DNA of 64,000 nt from an uncultured Victivallis sp. (GTDB taxonomy: Bacteria; Verrucomicrobiota; Lentisphaeria; Victivallales; Victivallaceae), in NCBI GenBank assembly GCA_944389895.1, contig CALXOA010000118.1:37541-101540 (forward strand). The letters are read 5' to 3'. How positions within the stretch are numbered: position 1 is the stretch's first letter; each line of letters begins with the position of its first letter. The notes beneath the pieces are model-generated. The model was given only the letters and a program-made list of their open reading frames with translations. It ran no database searches and had not been told where the DNA came from. Position numbers and translations under genes: made by a program. Positions 9,393-17,504 of this stretch are shown piece by piece.

Positions 9393-9459
9393 GGAAACGG
9401 AAGGAGAAAATCAAAACCATCTGCCCCGCCGGTGGTTTTGATTTTCAAGTTTCCGTTCC
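9393..9459 (+). terminator. Long hairpin after the DUF4838 gene
   Basis: A perfect 13-base inner stem AAAATCAAAACCA (9407-9419) pairs with 9433-9445, and an outer stem GGAAaCGGAA/TTCCGTTCC (9393-9402 with 9451-9459) extends it. It begins about 40 bases after the stop codon. No clean U tract follows, so it may be a terminator or an mRNA 3'-end stabiliser. Confidence 0.5.
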
Positions 9460-9559
9460 GGAACGGCTTCCGCGCCTTTTTCATCGGACACTCCCCCGTC
9501 ACCCGCTCGCACGCTCCGGATCATCGGCATTTTTTTCATCTTCTTTCGAAGTCAGACCG

Positions 9560-9588
9560 TTGACTTTACCTGCCGTCGGAAGTACTGT
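9560..9588 (+). promoter_or_regulatory. Candidate sigma-70 promoter for the secreted glycosidase gene
   Basis: TTGACT (9560-9565) and TACTGT (9583-9588) are 17 bases apart, about 55 bases before the ATG at 9644. The -35 box is good and the -10 box is weak. Confidence 0.4.
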
Positions 9589-9643
9589 TATCTGATTTCC
9601 GCAACAGTTACTCAATCAGGATGCAAAAAACAGAAAAAGCACG

Positions 9644-11047
9644 ATGAGATTTTTCAGACGAATCCTGGCGGCGGCACTTCTGACGCTTCCCGTGTCATCT
9701 CTGCCGGCGGCACGGGCGGTTCCGGACCGGGAAAACGCAATCTACGCCCCCGGGGAGGAGATTCGGTTCCAGTTGCAGGAACTGCCGCCGGAGACCGCCC
9801 GTCTCTCCTACCGCGTACTCGACCTCGAACGCAGGGTGCTCCGATCGGGAGGGATCGCCCCGGAGCAGACGATTCGATTGAAGGAACTGCCTCCCGGCTA
9901 CTATGATTTCCAATTCGATATTTTCGATGCTGCAGGACAGAATGCGGCAACCGGGAAATACCCGTTCGCAGTGATTCCGGTCGTGGATCGGAACCGCCCC
10001 GACTGGAACCTCAACCAATTCGGCGCAATGGTGATGCCGCATACCGCCTATCCGCTGGCCGACCGGAGACGCGATGCCGAACTGATGAGCCGGATCGGCA
10101 TCCGTTTCGTGCGGACACAGCGGCTCAACTGGGTACAGATCCAGCCCGATCTGAACCGTCCTCCGGATTGGGAAACCGCCGACCGCGAGGTGGCGATCTA
10201 CCGGGCCAACGGTCTCGATATTGTCGCAAACACCGCATGGCCCCTGCCGCGCGAAGCTTCGGAGGGATTCGGAAGATCGACGCGGGCGGTGGACAAGATG
10301 TACCCCGCCGCCGACCGGCTGGAAGCCATCCGCGCCTTCTATACCGGGCTCAGCAGCCGCTATCGGGGAAAGATCGCCTTCTGGGAGGTCGGAAACGAGG
10401 TTGATGCCGCGCTTTTCTGGCTGGGACGGCTCGAACATGTCGAATCCGGAGACAAGGATGCGATCATCCGGGATTTCTGCGATTACTTCGTACTGATCGC
10501 CCGGGCATTGAAGGCCGGTGATCCCGGTGCCAGGGTCGGGCCGAGTACCACCGGCTGTGCGCCGGACGGGCAGACTTACCGTAACTGGTTGCGAAAATTC
10601 CTCGCGGATCCGGAAGCGAAACAGGAGATGAACTTCTTTTCCACCCACTATCGCGCCGATTTTGAAGGCATCGCACGGGTGTTCCGGGAAAACGGCATCC
10701 CGTCGAACACCCCGGTCATCGTCACGGAAATCGGCGGAATGGGGTCAAAAACCGACAGAACGCGCACCGAATGGGAACAACTCAGGGACAACATCCGCAT
10801 CACTTATGTGCAATGCGCCGCCGCGCTGACCGCCGGAGCCGGAGCGCTCTGCAAATTTCTGCTCCGGGATATTCCGAATGTCCACCTCAACGAGATCGCC
10901 CGGAATGCTCGAAGCGGATTTCCGGCTCCGTCCGGAATTTGTCGCCTATGCGACGATGATCCGCGAAATCGGATTCTCGACCCCTGCCGGAGAATGGAAT
11001 GTGGTCCATCGGGCGGACAACGGCTGGTTGAACTGCTGGGCATTTGA
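9644..11047 (+). CDS. Secreted GH5/GH39-like glycosidase, N-terminal part (gene frameshifted)
   Basis: The N-terminus MRFFRRILAAALLTLPVSSLPAARA is a signal peptide. An N-terminal beta-domain (~30-115) is followed by a TIM-barrel glycosidase of the GH39/GH5 clan A type. The acid/base candidate is E252 in FWEVGNEVD and the nucleophile candidate is E362 in VIVTEIGG. The true product almost certainly continues in another frame: after codon ~419 the reading becomes R/P/S-rich and non-protein-like until the stop at 11047, while the next frame picks up the expected barrel end (GMLEADFRLRPEFVAYATM). Deleting one C from the CCC at 10899-10901 joins both parts into a protein of about 734 residues. This is either a real mutation or an assembly error. 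Confidence 0.8.
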   Translation: MRFFRRILAAALLTLPVSSLPAARAVPDRENAIYAPGEEIRFQLQELPPETARLSYRVLDLERRVLRSGGIAPEQTIRLKELPPGYYDFQFDIFDAAGQNAATGKYPFAVIPVVDRNRPDWNLNQFGAMVMPHTAYPLADRRRDAELMSRIGIRFVRTQRLNWVQIQPDLNRPPDWETADREVAIYRANGLDIVANTAWPLPREASEGFGRSTRAVDKMYPAADRLEAIRAFYTGLSSRYRGKIAFWEVGNEVDAALFWLGRLEHVESGDKDAIIRDFCDYFVLIARALKAGDPGARVGPSTTGCAPDGQTYRNWLRKFLADPEAKQEMNFFSTHYRADFEGIARVFRENGIPSNTPVIVTEIGGMGSKTDRTRTEWEQLRDNIRITYVQCAAALTAGAGALCKFLLRDIPNVHLNEIARNARSGFPAPSGICRLCDDDPRNRILDPCRRMECGPSGGQRLVELLGI

Positions 11048-11849
11048 TGCCGCCGACCGACGCATCAATCTTGTGGTGTTGAACGACGCAGACAAAGCGG
11101 AAGTGGTATTCGACACCCCCGATCCAGAACTGCGGCTGATCGACCCGATGGGGCGCGAGCGCACAATCGCGGCCCGGGCCGGAAAAGTGAAATTTCCGCT
11201 GGAACGCAGCTTGCCGCTCTTCGTGGAGGGTCGCGTCACTCCGGATCCCGGACCGCCTGAATACCCGGAACCGGTTGCGGTTCAAACCCTGAACCTCACG
11301 GTCAACGGCGGTTTTGAAGCCCCCGCCGCAGTCAACCGGATTCCAGGCTGGAAAGTGATCGCCGACGAAACCCGGGGAAAAAGCGGTGCAACCGGGGGCT
11401 TCTGCGTCACCGCCGACGCGGGAGAAAGTGCCACCGGCAGGCAGTCGTTGAAAATGAGCGCCACCCGGAAAACCGGCTGGTATGGTGTCATGCTGGACAT
11501 TCCGGCGGAGAAGCTGCCGAAACCGGGTTTCGGCGAAAGCCTTGAACTGACGGTCCGTTACCGGGTCAGGACAGCCGACGTACAGGGCACCGGCACCGCC
11601 GTCACCATCTCGCAGCGCGAAAGAAACGGTCGCCGGATCGCCTGGCATGATTCCGCCTTCGAATGGGGCTCCTTCGGCTGGGAAACGAGATCGCACCATG
11701 TGGCCTTCGATCGCTTTCCGCCGGAACTCGGCAGCGTGTCTGTGGAGTTCTATCTGGGGCGGGCCACCGGAACCGTCTGGATCGACGACGTAGAGGTGAC
11801 CGCAACCCTGTGGAGGCTCCCGGGGGCCGACACACGCAGAGTCAACTGA
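10905..11849 (+). CDS. C-terminal part of the frameshifted secreted glycosidase
   Basis: This frame continues the clan A glycosidase encoded from 9644. It completes the barrel (LRPEFVAYATMIREIGF), adds a small beta-domain with NLVVLNDADKAEVVF, then a carbohydrate-binding-like jelly roll (~11300-11840) with NGGFEAP and FYLGRATGTVWIDDVEVT, typical of CBM4/9-like modules. The given start is simply the first ATG after the probable frameshift; I see no ribosome binding site of its own, so it is unlikely to be expressed independently. With the frame restored, the catalytic barrel and the binding module would form one exported enzyme. Confidence 0.7.
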   Translation: MLEADFRLRPEFVAYATMIREIGFSTPAGEWNVVHRADNGWLNCWAFDAADRRINLVVLNDADKAEVVFDTPDPELRLIDPMGRERTIAARAGKVKFPLERSLPLFVEGRVTPDPGPPEYPEPVAVQTLNLTVNGGFEAPAAVNRIPGWKVIADETRGKSGATGGFCVTADAGESATGRQSLKMSATRKTGWYGVMLDIPAEKLPKPGFGESLELTVRYRVRTADVQGTGTAVTISQRERNGRRIAWHDSAFEWGSFGWETRSHHVAFDRFPPELGSVSVEFYLGRATGTVWIDDVEVTATLWRLPGADTRRVN

Positions 11850-11878
11850 ACGGAAGAGAAATCACCGCACTGTTCCAT

Positions 11879-11906
11879 TTCCACGCCTTCCGACATCCGC
11901 GTGGAA
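11879..11906 (+). terminator. Short hairpin, possible terminator
   Basis: TTCCACGC (11879-11886) pairs perfectly with GCGTGGAA (11899-11906) around a 12-base loop, followed by GAGTTTT. It lies 30 bases after the frameshifted glycosidase stop. The U tract is weak. Confidence 0.35.
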
Positions 11907-12009
11907 GAGTTTTGCCGCAAAAAAGGCCGCAGGAACTGGAAAAGCCTCCGCCGCAACGCTATATTATCGGGTCTGAAATCAACCTTCGAAACGGATGGGA
12001 CCTGATCTG

Positions 12010-12912
12010 ATGATGTATTTCGCCGATACCACACGAGGCAGAAACTATGCCAAAGATCCGGCGGTCGTTTTCTTCGGCGGCCGTTATCTGATGTACTATT
12101 CGGTGCCGCCCTACCGGGATGAGCGCCCCCATGACGGCTGGGAGATCGGCGTCGCGGAAAGCGGCGACCTCGACCACTGGACCAAACTCCGTGATCTGCC
12201 GCGTTTCACCGAACTCGAGCAAAACGGCTTCTGCGCACCCGGTGCGATTGTGCTGAACGGCACGGTTCATCTCTTCTACCAGACCTACGGCAATGGAGCC
12301 GGAGACGCGATCTGTCACGCCACCAGCCGCGACGGAGTGGAGTTCACGCCCGATCCGACCAATCCGATCTTCCATCCCGTCGGCGACTGGACCTGCGGGC
12401 GGGCGATAGACGCGGATGTGATCCCTTTCGGGGACGAACTTTTCCTCTACGTCGCCACCCGGGATCCGGAGATGAAAATTCAGCAGCTGGCCGTCGCCTC
12501 GGCGCCGCTCGACGGGAATTTTCACAGAAAGGAGTGGCGCCAGCGCTGCGACAATACCATTCTGAAACCGGAACTTCCCTGGGAGGGAGAGTGCATCGAA
12601 GCACCCGCCCTCTGCGAACACAACGGTCGTCTCTACTGTTTCTACGGCGGCGCCTACAACAACTCCCCGCAACAGATCGGCTGCGCGGTCAGCGATGACG
12701 CAATCCATTTCCGCCGGATCTCCGACCAGCCGGTGCTGCCATGTGGAGAACCCGGCAGCTGGAACAGTTCAGAATCCGGGCATCCCTTCGTTTTCACCGC
12801 GCCGGACGGTTCGCAGCACCTCTTCTACCAGGGGAACAACGACAACGGCCGGAGCTGGTATCTCTCGCGCAAAACAATCCGCTGGAACGGCGACGTTCCG
12901 GTTCTGGATTAA
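12010..12912 (+). CDS. GH43-like five-bladed beta-propeller glycosidase
   Basis: A 300-residue protein whose repeated strands fit the five-bladed propeller of GH43/GH117/GH130-type enzymes (YAKDPAVVFFGGRYLMYYS, GFCAPGAIVLNGTVHLFYQT, IDADVIPFGDELFLYVA, ECIEAPALCEHNGRLYCFYGG, GHPFVFTAPDGSQHLFYQG). The Asp in AKDPAV and the Glu in ECIEAP sit where GH43-like enzymes place catalytic acids. The start at 12010 is preferred because GGATGGGA lies about 10 bases before it; an ATG at 11995 in the same frame has no ribosome site. There is no signal peptide, so it likely acts on imported oligosaccharides. The sodium symporter gene starts 21 bases downstream, suggesting an operon. Confidence 0.8.
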   Translation: MMYFADTTRGRNYAKDPAVVFFGGRYLMYYSVPPYRDERPHDGWEIGVAESGDLDHWTKLRDLPRFTELEQNGFCAPGAIVLNGTVHLFYQTYGNGAGDAICHATSRDGVEFTPDPTNPIFHPVGDWTCGRAIDADVIPFGDELFLYVATRDPEMKIQQLAVASAPLDGNFHRKEWRQRCDNTILKPELPWEGECIEAPALCEHNGRLYCFYGGAYNNSPQQIGCAVSDDAIHFRRISDQPVLPCGEPGSWNSSESGHPFVFTAPDGSQHLFYQGNNDNGRSWYLSRKTIRWNGDVPVLD

Positions 12913-12933
12913 TTTTCACCGGAGGAAACGGAC

Positions 12934-14319
12934 ATGAACGATGCAACACCGGTACGCGAGAGTCTCGGATCGCGACTCGGTTTCATTCTGCTCACTGCGG
13001 GCTGTGCAATCGGCCTGGGCAACATCTGGCGTTTTCCCTTCATCACCGGGCAGAACGGAGGGGCGATCTTCGTGCTGATCTATCTGGCCTTTCTGCTGCT
13101 GCTCGGTTTCCCGGTGATGGTGATGGAACTGGCGATCGGCCGGGCCGGGCAACGTAATCTCTACGGAGCTTACCGGACACTGCCTGTCGGTTCGTTCCGC
13201 TGGCACCGGCCGGGAGCGCTGTTTTTCTCGGGCAACGTGATCCTGATGATCTTCTACACCACGGTGACCGGCTGGATGATCGCATACGCCTTCAAATATC
13301 TTCACGGTCCGGTTGCCACGCTGAACGAACAACAGGTCGGAACGGCATTCAACAACTTCATCACCTCTCCCGGAGAATCTGCCGGTTACATGCTCGGAAC
13401 GGTCGCCGTCAGCTCATTGATCTGCGGTCTTGGCCTCCGGCACGGGGTGGAACGGATCACGAAACTGCTGATGGCCGGTCTGTTTCTTCTGCTCTTCGCC
13501 CTGTGCATCCGCGCACTGTTTCTGCCGGGAGCCGCCGCCGGCTTGAACTTCTATCTCCGGCCGAATCTGGAATCCATTGAGAAAATCGGCTGGTTCAACG
13601 TGATCGCCGCCGCTCTGGGACAGGCGTTCTTCACGCTCAGCATCGGCATCGGCAGCATCGCCATCTTCGGCAGCTACATCGATCGGAGCCACTCTCTCGC
13701 CAAGGAATCATTGGTGATCATCACGCTCGACACGCTCGTCGCGCTGCTGGCCGGGATCATCATCTTTCCGGCCTGCTTCAGTTACGGAGTCGACGTCGGA
13801 TCCGGTCCGGGACTGGTATTCGTATCGCTGCCGAATGTGTTCAACCACATGGCGGGGGGGCGCTGGTGGGGAGCGGCATTCTTCCTCTTCATGAGCGCCG
13901 CCGCCCTGACCACGGTGATCGCCGTCTTTGAAAACCTGATCGCCCTGATGATCGACGAATGGAAATTCAGCCGCCGCAAGGCAGCGCTCGTCAACGGTGT
14001 CGTGATCGCGCTCCTGTCGCTGCCGTGCGCGCTGGGGTACAGCTGGCTGAGCGACATTCAGCCGCTCGGCAAAGGGTCGACGATTCTCGACTTCGAGGAT
14101 TACATCGTCAGCGACAACCTGTTGCCGCTCGGAGGTCTTTTCATCGTCGCCTTCTGCAGCCTGAAATGCGGCTGGGGCTGGAAGAACTTCCTCGCCGAAG
14201 CCAACAGCGGGCATGGTCTCAAATACCCGGCCGGAGCGAAATTCTACACCTGCGTGGTGCTGCCGCTGCTGATTCTGCTCGTGTTTGCGATCGGGTTCTA
14301 CCGGCGCTGGATCGGTTGA
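12934..14319 (+). CDS. Sodium-dependent transporter of the NSS (SNF) family
   Basis: A 461-residue integral membrane protein with about 11-12 hydrophobic segments. The N-terminal signature SRLGFILLTAGCAIGLGNIWRFPF is the hallmark of neurotransmitter:sodium symporters, with the unwound TM1 that binds Na+ and substrate (AxGLGNxWRFP). GQNGGAIFVLIYLAFLLLLGFPVMVMELAIGR matches TM2. Bacterial members import amino acids or related small amines with sodium. GGAGGAAACGGAC precedes the ATG. It lies directly behind the GH43-like gene and converges on ligA with a gap of 12 bases. The substrate cannot be inferred. Confidence 0.93.
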   Translation: MNDATPVRESLGSRLGFILLTAGCAIGLGNIWRFPFITGQNGGAIFVLIYLAFLLLLGFPVMVMELAIGRAGQRNLYGAYRTLPVGSFRWHRPGALFFSGNVILMIFYTTVTGWMIAYAFKYLHGPVATLNEQQVGTAFNNFITSPGESAGYMLGTVAVSSLICGLGLRHGVERITKLLMAGLFLLLFALCIRALFLPGAAAGLNFYLRPNLESIEKIGWFNVIAAALGQAFFTLSIGIGSIAIFGSYIDRSHSLAKESLVIITLDTLVALLAGIIIFPACFSYGVDVGSGPGLVFVSLPNVFNHMAGGRWWGAAFFLFMSAAALTTVIAVFENLIALMIDEWKFSRRKAALVNGVVIALLSLPCALGYSWLSDIQPLGKGSTILDFEDYIVSDNLLPLGGLFIVAFCSLKCGWGWKNFLAEANSGHGLKYPAGAKFYTCVVLPLLILLVFAIGFYRRWIG

Positions 14320-14331
14320 CGCCCCGGAGTT

Positions 14332-16209
14332 TCAAAAGAGAGTCAGCTGCCCGTCCCCGGATTCCGGCTCCGGAGTATCTCCCCCGAGTTCCTTCAGGAA
14401 CTCATCGAGTGCGACAATCCGGATTCCATGCTTGCGGGCGTTTCTGAGCTTGCCGCTCGATTCATTGACATCGGCAGCCACCAGTACACTCAGGTTCGCA
14501 GTCACATCGTCGACCGGCTGATAGCCACCGGCAGCCGCAAGCTTCTGGTAATAGGAACGTTTCTCCGGCATTTTCCCGGTGAAACAGACGGTGGGTTTCC
14601 CCGTCGCAACATCCCCGGAGTGGATCAGCGTCACCGCCCCGAGCAGTTCATCGAGATAGTCCGACTGCGCGGCGAGTTCAGCGACAAGCGCTCCGGCGCG
14701 TTCCGGCCCGATGCCGGGAATCGCGGCCAGTTCGTCGGCGCTCATCCTCCGCAATCCGGCAAAATCGGTGTGCTCGAAAATCACCTTTGCCACGTTGACG
14801 CCGACATTCGGAATGTTCAACGCCGCCAGCATCTGGTAGTCGTTGACGACCCTGGCCTTGCCGATCTCCTCAATCAGGTTCGCGGCGGACTTCGCGGCGA
14901 AACCCTCGAGTTTCAGTATATCCATCACCTTGAGCTCAAAGATGTCGCAGAGGTGGCGTACGCCGGACTTCTCCATCAGTTTGCGCAGCGTGGGTTCCCC
15001 GAGCCGCTCGATGCCGAGGCTCCGGACCGCGGCGGCAAGGCGCTGCAGCTCGGTTTCCGGACACTCCGGATTCGGGCAGCAGAGCTCCGGGCCGCGACGA
15101 ACCAGTTTCGCGCCGCAGGAAGGGCAGTTCTCGATCAACGGAGAACGACGCGCGCTTCCCGGAATCGACGAAACAATGCAGGGAATCACATCCCCTGCCC
15201 GTTCGACAATCACGGTGTCGCCGATCTCAACGCCGAGTTCGAGAATATTCTGCACATTGTGCAGCGTCGCCCGGCGGATTGTCGTACCGGAGATCTCGAC
15301 CGGCTCCAGCTCCGCCACCGGCGTCAGGCAGTTCTTGCCGAAACTCCATTCGACGCCGATCAGTTTCGTCTCTTTCCGGATGTTGGTGAATTTGAAGGCG
15401 ATCTCTCCCCGCGGATGATGGGCGGTATTCCCCAGAGAAGCGGAATAGGCGGAATCGGCAAGTTTAACCACGATTCCATCCTGCGGATAAGGCAGAGCGC
15501 CCAGTTCAGCCCGAAGTTCCTCCCAGCGGGCGGAGAGCTCCCGGAGCCGGACCCGGTACGAGACAAGGTTGTAGTCGACCAGAGTGATCTTCGCGCCCTG
15601 CACCACCATTTCGCCGATCTCCTTGAGCCCCATGATTCCGGCGACGGCATTGCGGGAGTTCTTGTAAAAACCGCCGCCTTTGCGCCGGATGTGCGAATAG
15701 AGAGTTCTGAAATCATCCTCCCGGATCACCAGTTCGCCCCGCACCGGCCGATCGACCGGCCCGGTGTACCCGATGCTCTCCAACTCGATCAGCGGCAGTT
15801 TGTCGGTAACGTTCTCACCAAACTCACCATCCCCGCGGGTCGACAGGATCCGGCCGTCGAAATTCGCGGAGATCCCGTCGTACTTGGGTTCGACCAGAAA
15901 CTCCTCATCTCCGCCGCGGGCGAACTTCTCCGCCCATTCGAGTACCTCCTTGAGAGAATACGCCTTGTCGAGCGAAAGCATGGGCGTTTTGTGCCGTACC
16001 TTGCCGCTGCCGGCGACCTGCGGTGTGTAAACCCGGCTGAGCAACTCGTTTCCGGGATCAATCCTCTGCAGCGCCCGGAGCAGTTCATCGTAGCGGACGT
16101 CCGGAATCTCCGGATCGCCCTCCTCCCAGTAACGGCGGTTGTGGTATTCGATCAGGGCGACCAGTTCATCACGGTTCAGCCGGTCGGCGATGAAGTTTTT
16201 CGTATCCAT
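14332..16209 (-). CDS. ligA: NAD-dependent DNA ligase
   Basis: A 625-residue DNA ligase that seals nicks using NAD+. Domain Ia carries YHNRRYWEEGDPEIPDVRYDEL. The adenylation domain has the active-site lysine K109 in EPKYDG, then STRGDGEFGENVT, RGELV and DGIVVKL. The OB fold has FKFTN and GxxAxLEPVEI-like strands. The four-cysteine zinc finger is visible as CPSC and CCPNPEC. Helix-hairpin-helix repeats (LNIPNVGVNVAKVI, IPGIGPERAGALV) and a C-terminal BRCT domain (GKPTVCFTGKMPEKRS) follow. The start at 16209 is preceded by AAGGAGTCATGCT; a longer frame adds nine non-conserved residues. It is slightly shorter than the usual ~670 residues but all domains are present. Confidence 0.97.
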   Translation of the reverse strand: MDTKNFIADRLNRDELVALIEYHNRRYWEEGDPEIPDVRYDELLRALQRIDPGNELLSRVYTPQVAGSGKVRHKTPMLSLDKAYSLKEVLEWAEKFARGGDEEFLVEPKYDGISANFDGRILSTRGDGEFGENVTDKLPLIELESIGYTGPVDRPVRGELVIREDDFRTLYSHIRRKGGGFYKNSRNAVAGIMGLKEIGEMVVQGAKITLVDYNLVSYRVRLRELSARWEELRAELGALPYPQDGIVVKLADSAYSASLGNTAHHPRGEIAFKFTNIRKETKLIGVEWSFGKNCLTPVAELEPVEISGTTIRRATLHNVQNILELGVEIGDTVIVERAGDVIPCIVSSIPGSARRSPLIENCPSCGAKLVRRGPELCCPNPECPETELQRLAAAVRSLGIERLGEPTLRKLMEKSGVRHLCDIFELKVMDILKLEGFAAKSAANLIEEIGKARVVNDYQMLAALNIPNVGVNVAKVIFEHTDFAGLRRMSADELAAIPGIGPERAGALVAELAAQSDYLDELLGAVTLIHSGDVATGKPTVCFTGKMPEKRSYYQKLAAAGGYQPVDDVTANLSVLVAADVNESSGKLRNARKHGIRIVALDEFLKELGGDTPEPESGDGQLTLF

Positions 16210-16264
16210 AGCATGACTCCTTGGAGGGCACTGCACAGTAAAAGCAAAGTTTCATGAAGGAAAA

Positions 16265-16292
16265 AATATAACAGTCCATTGTAATTTTTCAA
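16265..16292 (-). promoter_or_regulatory. ligA promoter
   Basis: On the minus strand TTGAAA (16292-16287) and TATATT (16270-16265) are separated by 16 bases, about 55 bases upstream of the ligA start. It lies back to back with and partly overlaps the asd promoter. Confidence 0.55.
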
Positions 16293-16306
16293 GGCTGTTG
16301 TATATT
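16279..16306 (+). promoter_or_regulatory. asd promoter
   Basis: TTGTAA (16279-16284) and TATATT (16301-16306) are 16 bases apart, giving a start near 16313 and a leader of about 45 bases before asd. AAGGA lies about 12 bases before the ATG at 16359. Confidence 0.55.
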
Positions 16307-16358
16307 ATTTGGATATGCATTTCTCTTCCAGAGAGTTTAAATAAGGAAACACAGACAG

Positions 16359-17363
16359 ATGGCAAACGGTTTCAATGTCGCAGTGGCAGGAGCCACCGGC
16401 GCAGTCGGCGTCGAGATGATCAAGACGCTCGAAAAGCGCAATTTCCCGGTCAGAAATCTGAAGCTCCTGGCTTCATCGCGGTCGGCGGGCAAGACCGCCA
16501 GGTTCAAAGGCGAGGATATCGTGATCGAGGAGATGACCGAGAAATCATTCCAGGGAGTCGATATCGCACTGTTCAGCGCCGGTGGTGACATCTCGAAACA
16601 ATTCCGCAAAGCCGTCGTAGACGCCGGAGCGGTGATGATCGACAACTCCAGCGCCTTCCGTATGGAGCCCGATGTGCCGCTGATCGTGCCCGAGGTCAAT
16701 CCCGAGGATATCAAGCTTCACAAGGGGGTGATCGCCAACCCCAACTGCACCACGGCAATCATGCTGGTTGCGGTTGCGCCGCTGCACCGCGCGAAGGGGC
16801 TCAAGCGGATCGTCGCGGCGACCTATCAGGCTGCCAGCGGCGCAGGGGCCAAGGGAATGGATGAACTGCTCGTTCAGACGCGGCAGGTGCTCGACAACCA
16901 GCCGGTCGCCCCGAAAGCGTTCGCCCACCGTCTCGCTTTCAATCTGATTCCGCACATCGATGTGTTCAACGACAACGGTTATACCAAGGAAGAGCTGAAA
17001 ATGCTCAACGAGTCGCGCAAGATGCTCCATCTGCCGGACTTGCTGGTCTCCTGCACCTGCGTGCGGATTCCGGTGCTGCGCGCCCACTCCGAAGCGTTGA
17101 ACCTCGAGTTCGAGAATGACATCACCCCGGAAGAGGCGCGGAAAATCCTCTCCACCGCTCCGGGAGTTCGTCTCGTGGATGACCCGGCGGCCAAGCGCTA
17201 TCCGATGCCGCTGGACGCGACCGAAGAGTACGATGTTCTCGTCGGCCGCATCCGGCAGGATATTTCGCGCCGCGACAAGCGTGGTCTGGACATCTTCGTC
17301 TCGGGCGACCAGGTGCTCAAGGGCGCCGCGCTCAATGCGGTTCAGATTGCTGAACTTCTGTAA
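16359..17363 (+). CDS. asd: Aspartate-semialdehyde dehydrogenase
   Basis: A 334-residue enzyme that reduces aspartyl phosphate to aspartate semialdehyde with NADPH, the branch point to lysine/diaminopimelate, threonine and methionine. The NADP-binding N-terminus is VAVAGATGAVG. The phosphate and substrate parts show FSAGGDISKQF, IDNSSAFRM and VPEVNPED. The active-site cysteine is in ANPNCTTAIM, and the later motif TYQAASGAGAKGMDEL is typical. CVRIPVLRAHSEALN holds the conserved catalytic His region. It matches the usual length. A strong intrinsic terminator follows within 16 bases, so it appears monocistronic. Confidence 0.97.
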   Translation: MANGFNVAVAGATGAVGVEMIKTLEKRNFPVRNLKLLASSRSAGKTARFKGEDIVIEEMTEKSFQGVDIALFSAGGDISKQFRKAVVDAGAVMIDNSSAFRMEPDVPLIVPEVNPEDIKLHKGVIANPNCTTAIMLVAVAPLHRAKGLKRIVAATYQAASGAGAKGMDELLVQTRQVLDNQPVAPKAFAHRLAFNLIPHIDVFNDNGYTKEELKMLNESRKMLHLPDLLVSCTCVRIPVLRAHSEALNLEFENDITPEEARKILSTAPGVRLVDDPAAKRYPMPLDATEEYDVLVGRIRQDISRRDKRGLDIFVSGDQVLKGAALNAVQIAELL

Positions 17364-17378
17364 AAAATACCGATATTC

Positions 17379-17417
17379 AAGCCGATCCGGAACAGAAACT
17401 TTCCGGATCGGCTTTTT
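17379..17417 (+). terminator. Intrinsic terminator of asd
   Basis: A 12-base stem GCCGATCCGGAA (17381-17392) pairs with TTCCGGATCGGC (17401-17412) around an 8-base loop and is followed by TTTTT. Confidence 0.88.
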
Positions 17418-17437
17418 CATTTATCGGACTGAGCGGT

Positions 17438-17484
17438 AAAAAATCACACGGCGGCCCGGTTCATGAAAGGAAACCGGGCCGCCG
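17438..17484 (-). terminator. Intrinsic terminator of the glnK-amtB operon
   Basis: A 13-base GC-rich stem CGGCGGCCCGGTT (17449-17461) pairs perfectly with 17472-17484. Read on the minus strand it is followed by TGTGATTTTTT (A6 at 17438-17443 on the plus strand). It lies just after the amtB stop. Confidence 0.85.
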
Positions 17485-17504
17485 GGGGATCTCATGAGGG
17501 AAAC

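Noticed and set aside
14428..16257. A 609-codon open frame antisense to ligA
   Set aside because: It is fully covered by ligA, whose domains are unambiguous; the frame is an effect of GC-rich codon use and its translation resembles no protein.
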